Notes: generated by a model from the sequence alone, not told the origin. A stretch of 64,000 bases of DNA from MGBC163016 sp964631345 (GCA_964631345.1 CAZVWE010000001.1:186001-250000); one strand, 5' to 3'. Shown: positions 9,551 to 19,888, numbered from the stretch's first letter. Numbers and translations: made by a program.

Positions 9551-9685
9551 TTATTTCTTCTTCATTTCATCGATAAAGCCTTTTGCAATAAACGCAATGA
9601 TGGCAATTACAATTACTGCAATTACTACACCGATGATTATGCCAATGGTGCCTTCATCCATTTGAATTCCGAAAAAGCTATCCAT
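9551..9685 (-). CDS. 44-residue single-helix membrane protein
   Basis: A short gene with ATG at 9685 and GGAAGGTG five bases before it. It reads MDSFFGIQMDEG, then one strongly hydrophobic helix of about 22 residues rich in Ile and Val, and ends in FIDEMKKK. The topology would be N-out with a basic C-terminus inside, or a small signal-anchor protein. It ends 14 bases before the sortase start, so it opens the sortase-purine run. Function is unknown; a role with the sortase is only inferred from position. Confidence 0.7.
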   Translation of the reverse strand: MDSFFGIQMDEGTIGIIIGVVIAVIVIAIIAFIAKGFIDEMKKK

Positions 9686-9876
9686 AAGTCACCTTCCGAA
9701 AAAATCATTTTCCATTCCAGCTCTATAGCCATATTTATCCGACCATATTAAAGCCAGACACAATAGCTAAGGCGCTGTTCTTTTTGCATCTTAGCGCGAA
9801 AGCATAACAAATATGTTAACGCTTACAAATAAGTCGTGGCAAAAGACATCAATAAACCAGCGATAATGCGCCTATC

Positions 9877-12702
9877 CTATCCCTTATGTCCAAAAAGTCT
9901 CTTGAAAAACGATGGCTTTTCCTCGGGCATTTCAATTTCTTTCCCCTCATCTGGCACTTTAAAGAATTCCTCATCGGTTGCAATGTCTTGCTCTGAAAAT
10001 TCAGTTGGCGCATCACTTATCTGCGCATCAGGTGTAAACATCTGTGCGTCAGGTATAGATGAAGAATATGAATATTGAATAATCTCTGGCTGCAGACTGT
10101 CCAAATACTGCAAACGTTGCGCTCCATCGAAATCCATCATCAGTGTGGGTTGCTCAAACTCGTCTGCCGAATACATCTGGTCAAATCCCATCGGCATAGC
10201 ATTGGACTCAGCAGATGCGTATGTTAAGGCGGGATTAACAGTAACGTCATAAATTGGAACAGGTTCTTGTACAAAGAATTCTGTCTGTTGGATATCCGGC
10301 AAAGGCATGGTTACATCTAGCTGTTCGATGATTGCGTCTGACTGCTCAATGACTGCATCTGGCGGCTCTATGGTTGCGTCTGTCTGTTCCTGTTCTGCAA
10401 CCTCGTCTTCTTCAAATTCACGTTCGTCAAAAACATCATCTTCAAAAACTGAGGCAACAATTTCTGTATCCTCAAAATCTTTTTGTTCTGCCTCATATAT
10501 TAGATATTCCTGGGAGTTAAATAACTCTACATTCCCTGATGCATCAGTATTAGTTGCAAGGGCTCCTAAGGCGGTGTAGCTACCATCTGGCAATAAATCC
10601 CGAAGCTTTGCTGTATCAGACAGACAAATTCCAATATATCCAACTATTTCCGACTTAAGTGTTTTGTCGCTTACCGGCCACGCAATCTCAATTCTTTTAT
10701 CCATATTGCGAGTCATAAGATCGGCGCTTGATAAATAAATTTCAGCATCGCCTTCCAAGGAACCGAAGCAGTAAATCCTTGAATGTTCTAAAAGCCTACC
10801 CACAATACTTGTAACGCGCACATTCTCCGTGCGTCCTTTAATGCCTGGCAGAATGCATGAAATCCCTCGAACAAACAGCGTGCATTCAACACCTGCATTT
10901 GATGCTTCAACAATCTTGTCAATAATTTGTTTATCGGTAATTGAGTTTGTTTTGAAGAAAATACCCGATGGCTTTCCTTGTTTTTTAAGATCGATTTGAT
11001 GGTCAATTTCTTCAAGGATATTGCGCTTTACTTGCAGCGGTGCCACAAGCAGCGTTCTGTAATCATCACTAATATTTTCCAACGCCATATTAGTGAAAAA
11101 GCGCACCGCATCTCGCCCAATTGCCACATCAGATGTCATAAATGAAAAGTCAGTATAAAGTTTGGCTGTTTTTTCGTTGTAATTGCCAGTGCCAATTTGC
11201 GTTATATGCTTAAGCCCGTCTTCAGTTTGAAGCGTTATGCAACAGATTTTCGAATGAACTTTGTAATTACGAAAACCATATAAAACATTGCATCCAGCTT
11301 GCTCGAACCGCTCAGACCATTCGATGTTGTTCTCTTCGTCAAAACGTGCACGCAGCTCAAATATAGCTGTTACTTGCTTACCTGCCTCTGCTGCAGCAAT
11401 TAATGCTTCTGCGATATGTGACTGTTTAGCAAGCCTATACAACGTAATCTTGATTGAAATTACATCCGGATTTGCTGCAGCCTCACGAAGCAGCTGAACG
11501 AATGTATCCATCGTTTCGTATGGATACGATATAAGGATATCCCTCTCGCAAATCTGATCGATAAGTGATTTTTTCTGAGATAAAGATAACGGCCATTGTG
11601 GCGTGAATGGCTCATCCGACAGACGTCTGCGCAACTCTTCATTAACCATATGCGGAATTTCATATACAAAGCTCATATCAAGCGGAACAGATGAGACATA
11701 TGCTTGATGAGGCTTTAGATTTAGTCGCCCTAAAAGCTCGGGCTTCACCGTAGATGAAAGCTCACGTTCACTTTCAAGTCTGACAGGTGCGAGCCTTGCA
11801 CGCTTCTTCAAGATTCGCTTCATGTGCTCAACGTAATCTTCACCCTGCTCTTCTGAGCCTTCCGTTGCATCAAGGTCAGCGTTTCTTGTGACACAAATAA
11901 CATTTGTATGTTTGACCTTATACATAGAGAAAATTTGAGGAACAAACATCTCAATTGCGTGCTCTAGCAGCATAAACTTAAGGCCTGTATCATCTCCTGG
12001 AAGCTGAACTATGCGTTTGCATTGCCTTGGAAGCGGAATAAGACCTAGTGTTACTCCTTCAGCTGCAATATTATTTGTTCCCTTTTCAGTCTTTTGCGCT
12101 TTTGCCGCCTTGGTTTTTTTCTTTGTATCTTTGGGGCCTTTTTCTTCATCAAGTCTCACCACAATATAAAGAGACCCATTTTCAAGATGCGGAAAAGGAT
12201 GGCGTGAGTTTACAATTTGCGGCGACAAAAATGGCATAACATTCATGTCGAAATAATCTTGCATAAACTCATGCTGTTTCTCGTCTAAATCCTTAGCTTT
12301 AAGACCAACAATGCCTTCCTTTGCTAACAACTTTTTCAAATCCAAATAACATTTTTCGTAGTATGGATAGAGTTCATGACACCTGGCATATATGGCATCG
12401 AGTTGTTCTGCTGGTGTCATACCAGATTTTGAGTCAAGGATTGTTTGTTTAAGCAATGACAGGTCAGTGATGCTTCCAACACGAACCATAAAGAACTCTT
12501 GGAGGTTAGACCAAAAAATGGAAATAAAATTAAGTCTTTCAAATAGAGGTACCGTAGGGTCTGCGCCTTGATCTAGCACTCGTTTATTGAATTCGATCCA
12601 GGATAATTCGCGATTCTGCATATATGAATAATCTCTTTTTGGACGATCCTTTTTAAGGGGTTTATCGTTTGTGTGGCTTTTGTTGGATCTGTTATCAGCC
12701 AT
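9877..12702 (-). CDS. ppk1: Polyphosphate kinase 1 with acidic C-terminal extension
   Basis: PPK1 polymerises phosphate from ATP into polyphosphate. The N-terminal block NRELSWIEFNKRVL is diagnostic. The autophosphorylated His is expected in FRNYKVHSK, and a second conserved His in LLEHSRIYCFG. The kinase core ends around residue 740. About 200 further residues follow, rich in Asp, Glu and Gln with short repeats of the type DATIE, DAVIE, DAIIE, and closing in basic SFFKRLFGHKG. This tail is not part of normal PPK1. Start chosen at 12702 (ATG, AAGGAG six bases upstream), not the upstream in-frame ATG at 12759. It is divergent from the PPK2-type gene, 100 bases away. Confidence 0.94.
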   Translation of the reverse strand: MADNRSNKSHTNDKPLKKDRPKRDYSYMQNRELSWIEFNKRVLDQGADPTVPLFERLNFISIFWSNLQEFFMVRVGSITDLSLLKQTILDSKSGMTPAEQLDAIYARCHELYPYYEKCYLDLKKLLAKEGIVGLKAKDLDEKQHEFMQDYFDMNVMPFLSPQIVNSRHPFPHLENGSLYIVVRLDEEKGPKDTKKKTKAAKAQKTEKGTNNIAAEGVTLGLIPLPRQCKRIVQLPGDDTGLKFMLLEHAIEMFVPQIFSMYKVKHTNVICVTRNADLDATEGSEEQGEDYVEHMKRILKKRARLAPVRLESERELSSTVKPELLGRLNLKPHQAYVSSVPLDMSFVYEIPHMVNEELRRRLSDEPFTPQWPLSLSQKKSLIDQICERDILISYPYETMDTFVQLLREAAANPDVISIKITLYRLAKQSHIAEALIAAAEAGKQVTAIFELRARFDEENNIEWSERFEQAGCNVLYGFRNYKVHSKICCITLQTEDGLKHITQIGTGNYNEKTAKLYTDFSFMTSDVAIGRDAVRFFTNMALENISDDYRTLLVAPLQVKRNILEEIDHQIDLKKQGKPSGIFFKTNSITDKQIIDKIVEASNAGVECTLFVRGISCILPGIKGRTENVRVTSIVGRLLEHSRIYCFGSLEGDAEIYLSSADLMTRNMDKRIEIAWPVSDKTLKSEIVGYIGICLSDTAKLRDLLPDGSYTALGALATNTDASGNVELFNSQEYLIYEAEQKDFEDTEIVASVFEDDVFDEREFEEDEVAEQEQTDATIEPPDAVIEQSDAIIEQLDVTMPLPDIQQTEFFVQEPVPIYDVTVNPALTYASAESNAMPMGFDQMYSADEFEQPTLMMDFDGAQRLQYLDSLQPEIIQYSYSSSIPDAQMFTPDAQISDAPTEFSEQDIATDEEFFKVPDEGKEIEMPEEKPSFFKRLFGHKG

Positions 12703-12802
12703 TTGGGCTCCTTCACGAATTCGCGACATACTCGTTTGTAAGTATAGCGAGGGTTGCAAATAGTTTTAAAGTATGAAGAGCCTGCAATCGAAAGGAAAAC
12801 AT

Positions 12803-14368
12803 ATGTTAGAACAGATCAATTTTGATATTGAGCCGTTAGATAAAGGCGAATACAAACAAACCTATGACAGGCTAGTTAAAGAATTGGTTGTTCTACAACA
12901 AAAGGCTATTACGGAAGGCATCGGTCTTGTAGTACTTTTTGAAGGATGGAATGGCGCAGGCAAGGGATCTCGTATATCGGATTTGATGTATAACTTAGAC
13001 GCTCGCGCAACTAGCGTATATGTAAGCCCCGATATCGACACAGCAGAAATTGAGGCATTCAAACAACTTGACCAGAACGTTACCGGTTACTTTCCACTAA
13101 TGCAGGAGTATTGGAAGGCTCTTGGTGAAAGAGGTCATATAACTTTTTTTGATCGTGGGTGGTATACAAAAGTAACAGAGACACTTCTGTACAAAAAGCC
13201 TTTTGCCGACAAGCTTCCAAAGAAAAAATCAAAGGAACTCTTACAGTCCATCCAAAATTTTGAAAATCAATTAGTAAACGATGGATATGTAGTAGTTAAA
13301 TTTTTTATACATGTCACTAAAAAGGGTCAGCGTAAGCGTCTGTCCAAATTACACGATGACAAAACAACCCGTTGGCGTGTAACTAAACAAAAACTTGCAA
13401 GCACAAAAGACTACGACGATGAATACCAAATTTATGACGCTTTACTTGAAGGATCGAATTTTGATTTTGCTCCATGGGAAGTCTTAAACGGTGAAGACAA
13501 GCGAAGATCAAACATCGCCATTGCACAAAAGCTTGTCGATTCAATAAAAATGGCTATAGAAAACAAAGTGAAGACAAGAGCAACAGAACAGTATTCCTTT
13601 ACACCTCAGTATTCATTTGCACCTATGTCTTCAAAATTCAAGATTGTGCCCGATTATCCACGCGTAGAAAACCTTGATCACTCTCTTTCTATTCCGCAGG
13701 ATGAATACCGCACCGAATTAAAGAAATTGCAGAAAAAACTATTTCGTCTTGAGAATGTGATGTATCAGAAAAGAGTTCCGCTTCTAGTTCTTTACGAAGG
13801 ATGGGATGCGGCTGGAAAGGGCGGCAACATCAAACGCGTAGCACAAGCACTAGATGCACGTGCGTATACGATATTTCCATCACCTGCTCCAACAAAACCT
13901 GAACTTGCACACCCCCACCTTTGGAGATATTGGACACGACTTCCAAAGGCAGGCCATGTTGGCCTATATGACAGAACTTGGTATGGACGTGTATTAGTTG
14001 AACGGGTAGAGAAAATTACTCCCCCTGAAAGATGGGCGCAAGGATATGACGAAATCAACGAATTTGAGCGCGATCTTATTGATTGGGGAGCGATTCTTCT
14101 TAAGTTTTGGGTTGATGTTTCGGATGAAGAACAACTAAAACGCTTTGAGGACAGGCAGAAAGATCCTTCAAAACAATGGAAAATCACGCCTGATGATTGG
14201 AGAAATCGAGACAAACACGAAGAATATATAAGTGCAATTGACGATATGTTTCGACTTACCTCAACAGAGTTTGCACCTTGGATAGTGTTAGAGAGCGACG
14301 ATAAAAAATATGCTCGCATAAAAGCGCTTCGCATCATCATAAATGCATTAGAAGATCGCCTTAACTAA
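12803..14368 (+). CDS. Polyphosphate:AMP phosphotransferase (two-domain PPK2 type)
   Basis: Two PPK2 domains are fused. The first has GWNGAGKG at about 48-55 and FFDRGWYTKV; the second has GWDAAGKGGNIKR near 332 and YDRTWYGRVLVERVE. Two-domain PPK2 proteins of about 500 residues use polyphosphate to phosphorylate AMP to ADP. ATG at 12803 follows GAAAGGA; an upstream in-frame ATG at 12773 has no such site. Divergent from ppk1, so synthesis and use of polyphosphate share one intergenic region. Its last eight bases overlap the convergent U32 gene. Confidence 0.9.
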   Translation: MLEQINFDIEPLDKGEYKQTYDRLVKELVVLQQKAITEGIGLVVLFEGWNGAGKGSRISDLMYNLDARATSVYVSPDIDTAEIEAFKQLDQNVTGYFPLMQEYWKALGERGHITFFDRGWYTKVTETLLYKKPFADKLPKKKSKELLQSIQNFENQLVNDGYVVVKFFIHVTKKGQRKRLSKLHDDKTTRWRVTKQKLASTKDYDDEYQIYDALLEGSNFDFAPWEVLNGEDKRRSNIAIAQKLVDSIKMAIENKVKTRATEQYSFTPQYSFAPMSSKFKIVPDYPRVENLDHSLSIPQDEYRTELKKLQKKLFRLENVMYQKRVPLLVLYEGWDAAGKGGNIKRVAQALDARAYTIFPSPAPTKPELAHPHLWRYWTRLPKAGHVGLYDRTWYGRVLVERVEKITPPERWAQGYDEINEFERDLIDWGAILLKFWVDVSDEEQLKRFEDRQKDPSKQWKITPDDWRNRDKHEEYISAIDDMFRLTSTEFAPWIVLESDDKKYARIKALRIIINALEDRLN

Positions 14369-16859
14369 CACCCCTAAACAAGTGGCCAGATGTTGAGTTT
14401 GGAAGCTTCGGCATCGATCCGGATCCTTCAAGGGCTAACTCAAGAGCGTGTTTTGCACGACTTACAGCATGCGCGGTTTGCTCAACATCCATAAATGTTG
14501 TATCCACCAAAAACGCGCTCACACCAGATGTGACAAGCTCAGGAATTGATGTGACCAAATCCAATGCGACACTGTTGTATATATGACTTCTACCAAGCAC
14601 ATCGGTAATAACAGGAAACTCGTAGTTTTTGCGATCACGCAACGTATAGGATATCTTCCTTCGCGTACACGAGTTACATGTCTCACCACATTCACCAAGA
14701 GACATCAAAACACAGTGTTCGCTTACCATTAATTCTTGAGAGCCATTTACTGTAATCCCAAGTTCAGCAGGGCAATCGTTTGCAAGATCACGTATTTGAG
14801 AAATATTAAGTTCGGGAGATAGCCACACTAAATTCGCACCAAATGCATGTACCACATCGAAAGATTCCCTATTGGTAACCGGAAGATGCGGCCCAACTTG
14901 ACTAATTGCGCCTAAATCAGACGCTTGCCTTAAGGCACCTATAGAATCAATCAATACTGGTTCATCAGCTGATACATAATCCCATACGTTAATCCCAAAT
15001 GCGTTCTCTCTGGACTCCCCACACGAATCGTGGTTCACAGTAGGAATTATCGGAATGCACTTTTTAGGATAAGAAGTCTGCGTTACTTCACTTAACAATT
15101 TCCCACATATCTGCGCCTGTCCGCGCCTGTAATTAAGTGCTGGTACATATATATCCGTAGCACCTGATCGTTTTGCAGCACGTGCACACATTGGGTTTGT
15201 TGCAATAGCACATATCCTGCATTGTTTTGACGGAGATACAAATCCAGGATGTGTACTATTTAATTTCGGAAGGTCGCGATCGCGCTTACCCTTAAGTATG
15301 GCATCTTCAAGCACTTCTAGTACTGCCGCTCTACATTTATGGATTTGCGAAAAGCCAAGACCTGCGTTTTCGTCTAAATCAATACAGAGATTTATAAGCT
15401 TAAAAGGCGTAGAGCCAAGTCTGTCGATATGTTCATAAATTTCACTTTCAGTTATTGCTTTTGTACGAGCAGTCTCAACAACTACACCTTCTGCAAATCC
15501 TTTGGGAAGTTCACTTGGGAATTGATCTTGCAACCTACGAATAATTGCCAGATCAACCGTATCTCGCAAATCGCTTACGTCTGTTGATGGCCAAAACTCC
15601 ATTTGAAGTGGCTCGCCTACTTTAATTTTTACGTACCCATCAATAGGAACTCTTGGGCTTTCCGTGTTGTATTTAAATGCTGCACTGGCCGATCGGATTC
15701 TAAACACCCGATCATTTGGATGGATACGCTTGGCCTCTGCTCCAAAATCTATGACCGCCGTCTTTGAGGCAACCATAGCATCCGCCTTAACCTCTGCCCT
15801 TGCGTTGCCTTTGCGTGTCCAAACCTCAATAAGGTCTCCCTCATCAAGTGTATGTTCAACAGAAATTTTGACCTCATCACCAGATACAGCTTTCACGCGA
15901 CCTACAGACTGACCTCTATTATTAGGACGCTGATATCCCATGATTGAGTTCCCGCGCTCACCATCAAGGTATCCATCTGTAAAACCACGCGAAAATACTT
16001 GAGCAAGCTCAGACTTACCATCCTTAAGAACTGGTTTACCTTGACTCAGCAAATCAAGTGCGCGCCTATATGTTTTCACAGCTGAAAAAACATACTCAGG
16101 AGATTTCATGCGGCCTTCAATCTTAAGCGATGAAATTCCTGTATCCACAAGTTCGTCTAGCCTGTCATATGTGCAAAGATCCTTAGGAGAAAGTAAAAAC
16201 TCTCCTGGAGTTTTAGCATCAACACCAGGGTTATTTTGATTCACAAGTGCATATGGAAGCCTGCATGCTTGTGCGCACAACCCACGATTTGCAGATCTTC
16301 CACCAATAAGAGAGGACATGAAACACTGTCCTGAATAGCAAATACATATTGCACCGTGGCCAAAAACTTCGACTTCCATATCATAAGATTTAGCATATTC
16401 GGAAAGCTCAGCGATTTCTGGTAGCGAAAGCTCGCGCGCAAGCGTTACTCTTTTTGCCCCCAACTCAGCCACAGCATCTATCCCGCTTTTGCTATGAATG
16501 TTCATCTGAGTGGAGATATGAATTCGCGCATCGGGAAGATTTCTAGCAACTTCGAACGCTAGCCCTAAGTCTTGAATAATGAATGCATCAGCTCCCGCCC
16601 TATAGGCTTGACGTGCGCATTCTAAAACAGACTTCATCTCATTAGGTAAAACAATAGTATTCAGTGTGATATAAACTCGAGCCCCACGAAGATGTACATA
16701 ATCACATGCATCCCCTAGGGTTTCTAAAGTAAAGTTATCAGCGTTTCTACGAGCATTAAAGGAACCCAGGCCAAGGTACACCGCATCTGCGCCACCGCAT
16801 ACAGCTGCTCGCAAAGAATCAACGTTGCCCGCTGGTGCGAGCAGTTCAATACGTCCCAT
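14361..16859 (-). CDS. U32-family protein (DUF3656-containing, RlhA-like)
   Basis: The N-terminal U32 domain begins GRIELLAPAGNVDSLRAAV and contains the cysteine block GQCFMSSLIGGRS...CAQACRLPY near 165-195. Further cysteine sets occur as CRICAIATNPMC and CGETCNSCTRRK, plausible iron-sulfur ligands. Large U32 proteins of this layout include E. coli RlhA, which hydroxylates a 23S rRNA cytidine; the name 'peptidase' is historical. At about 832 residues it is longer than RlhA. Start at 16859 (ATG after GGTGG) avoids overlap with the lipoprotein gene. The exact RNA substrate is not known. Confidence 0.85.
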   Translation of the reverse strand: MGRIELLAPAGNVDSLRAAVCGGADAVYLGLGSFNARRNADNFTLETLGDACDYVHLRGARVYITLNTIVLPNEMKSVLECARQAYRAGADAFIIQDLGLAFEVARNLPDARIHISTQMNIHSKSGIDAVAELGAKRVTLARELSLPEIAELSEYAKSYDMEVEVFGHGAICICYSGQCFMSSLIGGRSANRGLCAQACRLPYALVNQNNPGVDAKTPGEFLLSPKDLCTYDRLDELVDTGISSLKIEGRMKSPEYVFSAVKTYRRALDLLSQGKPVLKDGKSELAQVFSRGFTDGYLDGERGNSIMGYQRPNNRGQSVGRVKAVSGDEVKISVEHTLDEGDLIEVWTRKGNARAEVKADAMVASKTAVIDFGAEAKRIHPNDRVFRIRSASAAFKYNTESPRVPIDGYVKIKVGEPLQMEFWPSTDVSDLRDTVDLAIIRRLQDQFPSELPKGFAEGVVVETARTKAITESEIYEHIDRLGSTPFKLINLCIDLDENAGLGFSQIHKCRAAVLEVLEDAILKGKRDRDLPKLNSTHPGFVSPSKQCRICAIATNPMCARAAKRSGATDIYVPALNYRRGQAQICGKLLSEVTQTSYPKKCIPIIPTVNHDSCGESRENAFGINVWDYVSADEPVLIDSIGALRQASDLGAISQVGPHLPVTNRESFDVVHAFGANLVWLSPELNISQIRDLANDCPAELGITVNGSQELMVSEHCVLMSLGECGETCNSCTRRKISYTLRDRKNYEFPVITDVLGRSHIYNSVALDLVTSIPELVTSGVSAFLVDTTFMDVEQTAHAVSRAKHALELALEGSGSMPKLPNSTSGHLFRGVS

Positions 16860-16872
16860 CAAAAGCCACCGA

Positions 16873-17388
16873 TCACAATTCAGTGGCTGTTTCGTCTGCA
16901 TCCTTTAAGGTTTTGATTCCCTCATCATAAAGGTCTTGGATCTCTTTTATTTGATCCTTATACTCATCATAGTTGTATGGATTTTTATCCGTTGCTGATG
17001 CAATATCTGAATAGAGATTTATATAATCCCCCAATGCCTCTTTCAGCTTTCCACAACCCTCGTTATATTGTTTTTTAAGATCGCTCAGATCATCCGGTGC
17101 TTCTATGCCATCCATGCTATCGATAATGGCAAATGCATTGTCCGCATGCGTACGCATGGATACTACATCTTCTCGCGAAACCGCATCATTGAACTGTGCA
17201 AGCACGTCTTTTAAATCTGACGTTTTATTGCTGAGCTCTGACATATAGCTTCTAGATGTGGGAGTATCATCTTCAGTATTTGATTGCGTAGCTGCAAATT
17301 GCCCACACCCTCCTAGCAGCAACGCTAGCATAAAGGCTGCTACAGCAATAAAGGCTTTCGATATATTCGACACTTTCCTAGCTGACAT
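16873..17388 (-). CDS. Small lipoprotein, coiled-coil rich
   Basis: A 171-residue protein with a lipoprotein signal: basic MSARKVSNISK, a hydrophobic stretch, then the lipobox LLGGC with Cys at about 28. The rest is polar and helical, with regular Leu/Lys/Asp spacing typical of a short coiled coil. No family was recognised. ATG at 17388 has AGGAGAGG upstream. It sits between the class A PBP and the U32 gene on the same strand, so a cell-envelope role is plausible but unproven. Confidence 0.8.
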   Translation of the reverse strand: MSARKVSNISKAFIAVAAFMLALLLGGCGQFAATQSNTEDDTPTSRSYMSELSNKTSDLKDVLAQFNDAVSREDVVSMRTHADNAFAIIDSMDGIEAPDDLSDLKKQYNEGCGKLKEALGDYINLYSDIASATDKNPYNYDEYKDQIKEIQDLYDEGIKTLKDADETATEL

Positions 17389-17509
17389 TACCTCTCCTGT
17401 TTATATATTTGCAGTGTATCTCTACCAGTAATATGCATTAATAGTCTGACCAATTAGTCATCATAGTATAAGGCAATGCCAATTCAGCTAATCGCAATCA
17501 AAGTGAAAA

Positions 17510-19660
17510 TCATCCAGTTGGTGTAGGTTCTGGGTCTGGCGTCGGTGGATCGGGCTCAGGATCAGGATCAACTGGAGGATCAGGAGTCTCATTCCCACCG
17601 CTTGCTCCTGGTTCCTCTGGTGTGCCACCTGTGTTTCCAGGCTCTTCATTGCCAGGCTCTTCTTCACCTTCACCTTCATCTTCATCATCGGGATTTGTAG
17701 TTGGAGACCACCCACCATTACCTATGTGATATTTGCTATCTACGTAGTTCTTAATATAGTCAGGCTCACCTGCTGTTGGGAATTCCTCAATTGGCTTTCC
17801 AGCTAAAACACGATTCATGAAGTCGGCAAAGGTGCTTGCCGCAGTAGAAGTAACCCTGCTTGCCTCACTATATGTGTCTGCACGCTCACCTAACCAAATT
17901 GCAACTGAAAACTGTGGTGTGATTCCGACAAACCAGCTATCTTTTTTGTCATCCGTAGTTCCAGTTTTTCCACCTACAGGTTGATCAGAGTCAAGCCTTG
18001 CTGCGGTTCCCGTGCCGTCCCTAACAACACCTTCAAGACCTTCAACTACCGCAGCCGCGACCTCAGGTGATATGACACGCTCACCTTCTGGATTAGAATT
18101 ATCAACAATCACATCCCCTTTAGAGTTAGTGATCTTGATAATACATTCGGGATTATAGTGAATACCACCATTTGCAAATGTTGCATAAGCATCCGCCATT
18201 TCAAGCGGGGTAAATGAATCAATACCAAGCGTAATGCCGGCAACATTTTGAATGTTTGATGTGATGCCGCAACGCTGAGCCATGTCACGAATTTCATTTA
18301 CGCCAACAGACATTGCAAGACGCATAAATGCGGTATTCGAGGATACCTTTAAAGCACCACTTATTGGCTGAACACCATAGTCGTGTTTATCAACATTGAA
18401 TACTTCAGCAGCTCCTTCAGGCGTAAATGAATATCCGGCATCAATTATTGTGTCTGGATTAATACCCGCTTCAAGAGCTGCAGCATAAGTAAACGCCTTA
18501 AAAGTAGATCCGCATTGTCTGCCCGATCCACCTTCGCCGGTTGCCATGTTTACTTGTTCGTTATCGTAATCTTTGCCACCAACCATGGCTTTGATATATC
18601 CGTTGTCAGGATCTATCGCAACCATTGCAACCTCAAATGGCTCCCCTGCTTCTTCTTCCTTATTTGCAGCAGCAATATCAGCGGCTTCTTGGCAATCAAT
18701 ATCTAACGTAGTAACAATCTCAAGACCACCTGCAAAAAGATCAGCTACAGAGAACGCATATTTGCCATTTTGGCTTAGAAGTTGATTGCGCACATAACTT
18801 GCAAAGTAAGGATATTTGGTAATACCAGTAACAGAGGGAGCTGTCGTATTGAGTTCAATTGGAGCTGCCTTCGCTTGCTCAGCTTCGGCCTCTGATATGT
18901 AGCCGTTTGAAAGCATTCTATCGAGAACTGTGTTTCTACGCTTCAGACAATTTTCCGGATGATCAATTGGATTATTAAAAGTTGGGGATTGCGGGATTCC
19001 GACCAAAGTTGCCGCTTCATCAAGCGTGAGATCACTTGCATCCTTTGAATAGTAGCGCTGAGCTGCTGCCTGAATTCCATATGCGCCCGAGCCATAGTTA
19101 ATGGTGTTTAGATACATGGAAAGGATCTCGTCTTTGTCATACATCTCTTCCATTTTTGTTGCAAGAAACATCTCGCGAAGTTTTCTCTTGATAGAAATCT
19201 CATTCATTTCTTCAGAGAGAATGGTGTTTCTCACAAGCTGTTGCGTGATTGTCGAACCGCCTTCTCTAGAACCACCAAACAGATTATTCACAATCGCACG
19301 AGCGGTGCCATACATATCAACACCTTTATGTGAATAAAAACGTTCATCCTCAGTTGCGACTGTTGCCTCTTTTACATAATCGCTTACCTCATCAAGTTCC
19401 ACCGGATCACGATTCTCAAGCTGAAATTCAGCGAGCACAGTTTTACCATCTGATGCATATACAGTAGAAGTTGATGACGTACCAAAGGCATCTGCATGCG
19501 AATAATCAGGAAGATCTTCTAGCCAAGTATTTGCAAGCGCGATTGCTCCAAATGCCAATGCGGCCATTACGGCCACGATGATTGCGATTATTGAAAGGCC
19601 TGTAACTTTACCCATCTTTTTCTTGATGTGGTAACGACCTTTAATTGCACGTGAACTCAC
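17510..19660 (-). CDS. Class A penicillin-binding protein
   Basis: Bifunctional peptidoglycan synthase. A cytosolic basic stretch and membrane helix (about 20-45) are followed by the glycosyltransferase 51 domain with TEDERFYSHKG (E104 expected catalytic) and GGSTITQQLVRN. The transpeptidase domain has GSTFK with nucleophile S385, SSN near 440, and KTGTT at 565. The last 60 residues are a low-complexity Glu/Gly/Pro tail probably lying in the wall. Length 716. Start is GTG at 19660 with GGAG just upstream. Confidence 0.95.
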   Translation of the reverse strand: MSSRAIKGRYHIKKKMGKVTGLSIIAIIVAVMAALAFGAIALANTWLEDLPDYSHADAFGTSSTSTVYASDGKTVLAEFQLENRDPVELDEVSDYVKEATVATEDERFYSHKGVDMYGTARAIVNNLFGGSREGGSTITQQLVRNTILSEEMNEISIKRKLREMFLATKMEEMYDKDEILSMYLNTINYGSGAYGIQAAAQRYYSKDASDLTLDEAATLVGIPQSPTFNNPIDHPENCLKRRNTVLDRMLSNGYISEAEAEQAKAAPIELNTTAPSVTGITKYPYFASYVRNQLLSQNGKYAFSVADLFAGGLEIVTTLDIDCQEAADIAAANKEEEAGEPFEVAMVAIDPDNGYIKAMVGGKDYDNEQVNMATGEGGSGRQCGSTFKAFTYAAALEAGINPDTIIDAGYSFTPEGAAEVFNVDKHDYGVQPISGALKVSSNTAFMRLAMSVGVNEIRDMAQRCGITSNIQNVAGITLGIDSFTPLEMADAYATFANGGIHYNPECIIKITNSKGDVIVDNSNPEGERVISPEVAAAVVEGLEGVVRDGTGTAARLDSDQPVGGKTGTTDDKKDSWFVGITPQFSVAIWLGERADTYSEASRVTSTAASTFADFMNRVLAGKPIEEFPTAGEPDYIKNYVDSKYHIGNGGWSPTTNPDDEDEGEGEEEPGNEEPGNTGGTPEEPGASGGNETPDPPVDPDPEPDPPTPDPEPTPTG

Positions 19661-19783
19661 AAAACTCCTCTGTTCGATTTTTGTGACATTGTATCATCGT
19701 GTATACAGGCAATTGAAGCCACCGGACATTGTATATAGATGTAGTACATACGTATCTAAACATTTCTCCACAAAACCACCATC

Positions 19784-19810
19784 AAGCTTAATCGTTAAAC
19801 GATGAAGCTT
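19784..19810 (-). terminator. Possible terminator downstream of argD
   Basis: A near-palindrome with AAGCTT at both ends and ATCGTTTAACGAT in the middle forms an AT-rich stem on the minus strand. It is followed by GATGGTGGTTTTG, a weak T-tract. A second stem-loop at 19863-19897 overlaps the argD stop codon (CAACTGT...ACAGTTG). Either could shape the 3' end of the arginine transcript. Confidence 0.4.
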
Positions 19811-19888
19811 ACCTTCATTAAGGTTTCAATATTTTCGCAATGTTTCAAGCCCTCATTGGGATCAACTGTGAAACTATCTTCAGAGTTT

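Noticed and set aside
9686..9876. Purine riboswitch ahead of the sortase-purine run
   Set aside because: The conserved loops and P1 stem of the purine aptamer could not be found.
9836..10579. Plus-strand open frames opposite ppk1 (MAKDIN..., MVTSSC...)
   Set aside because: They are antisense to the clear PPK1 frame, lack ribosome-binding sites and have Ser-rich shadow composition.
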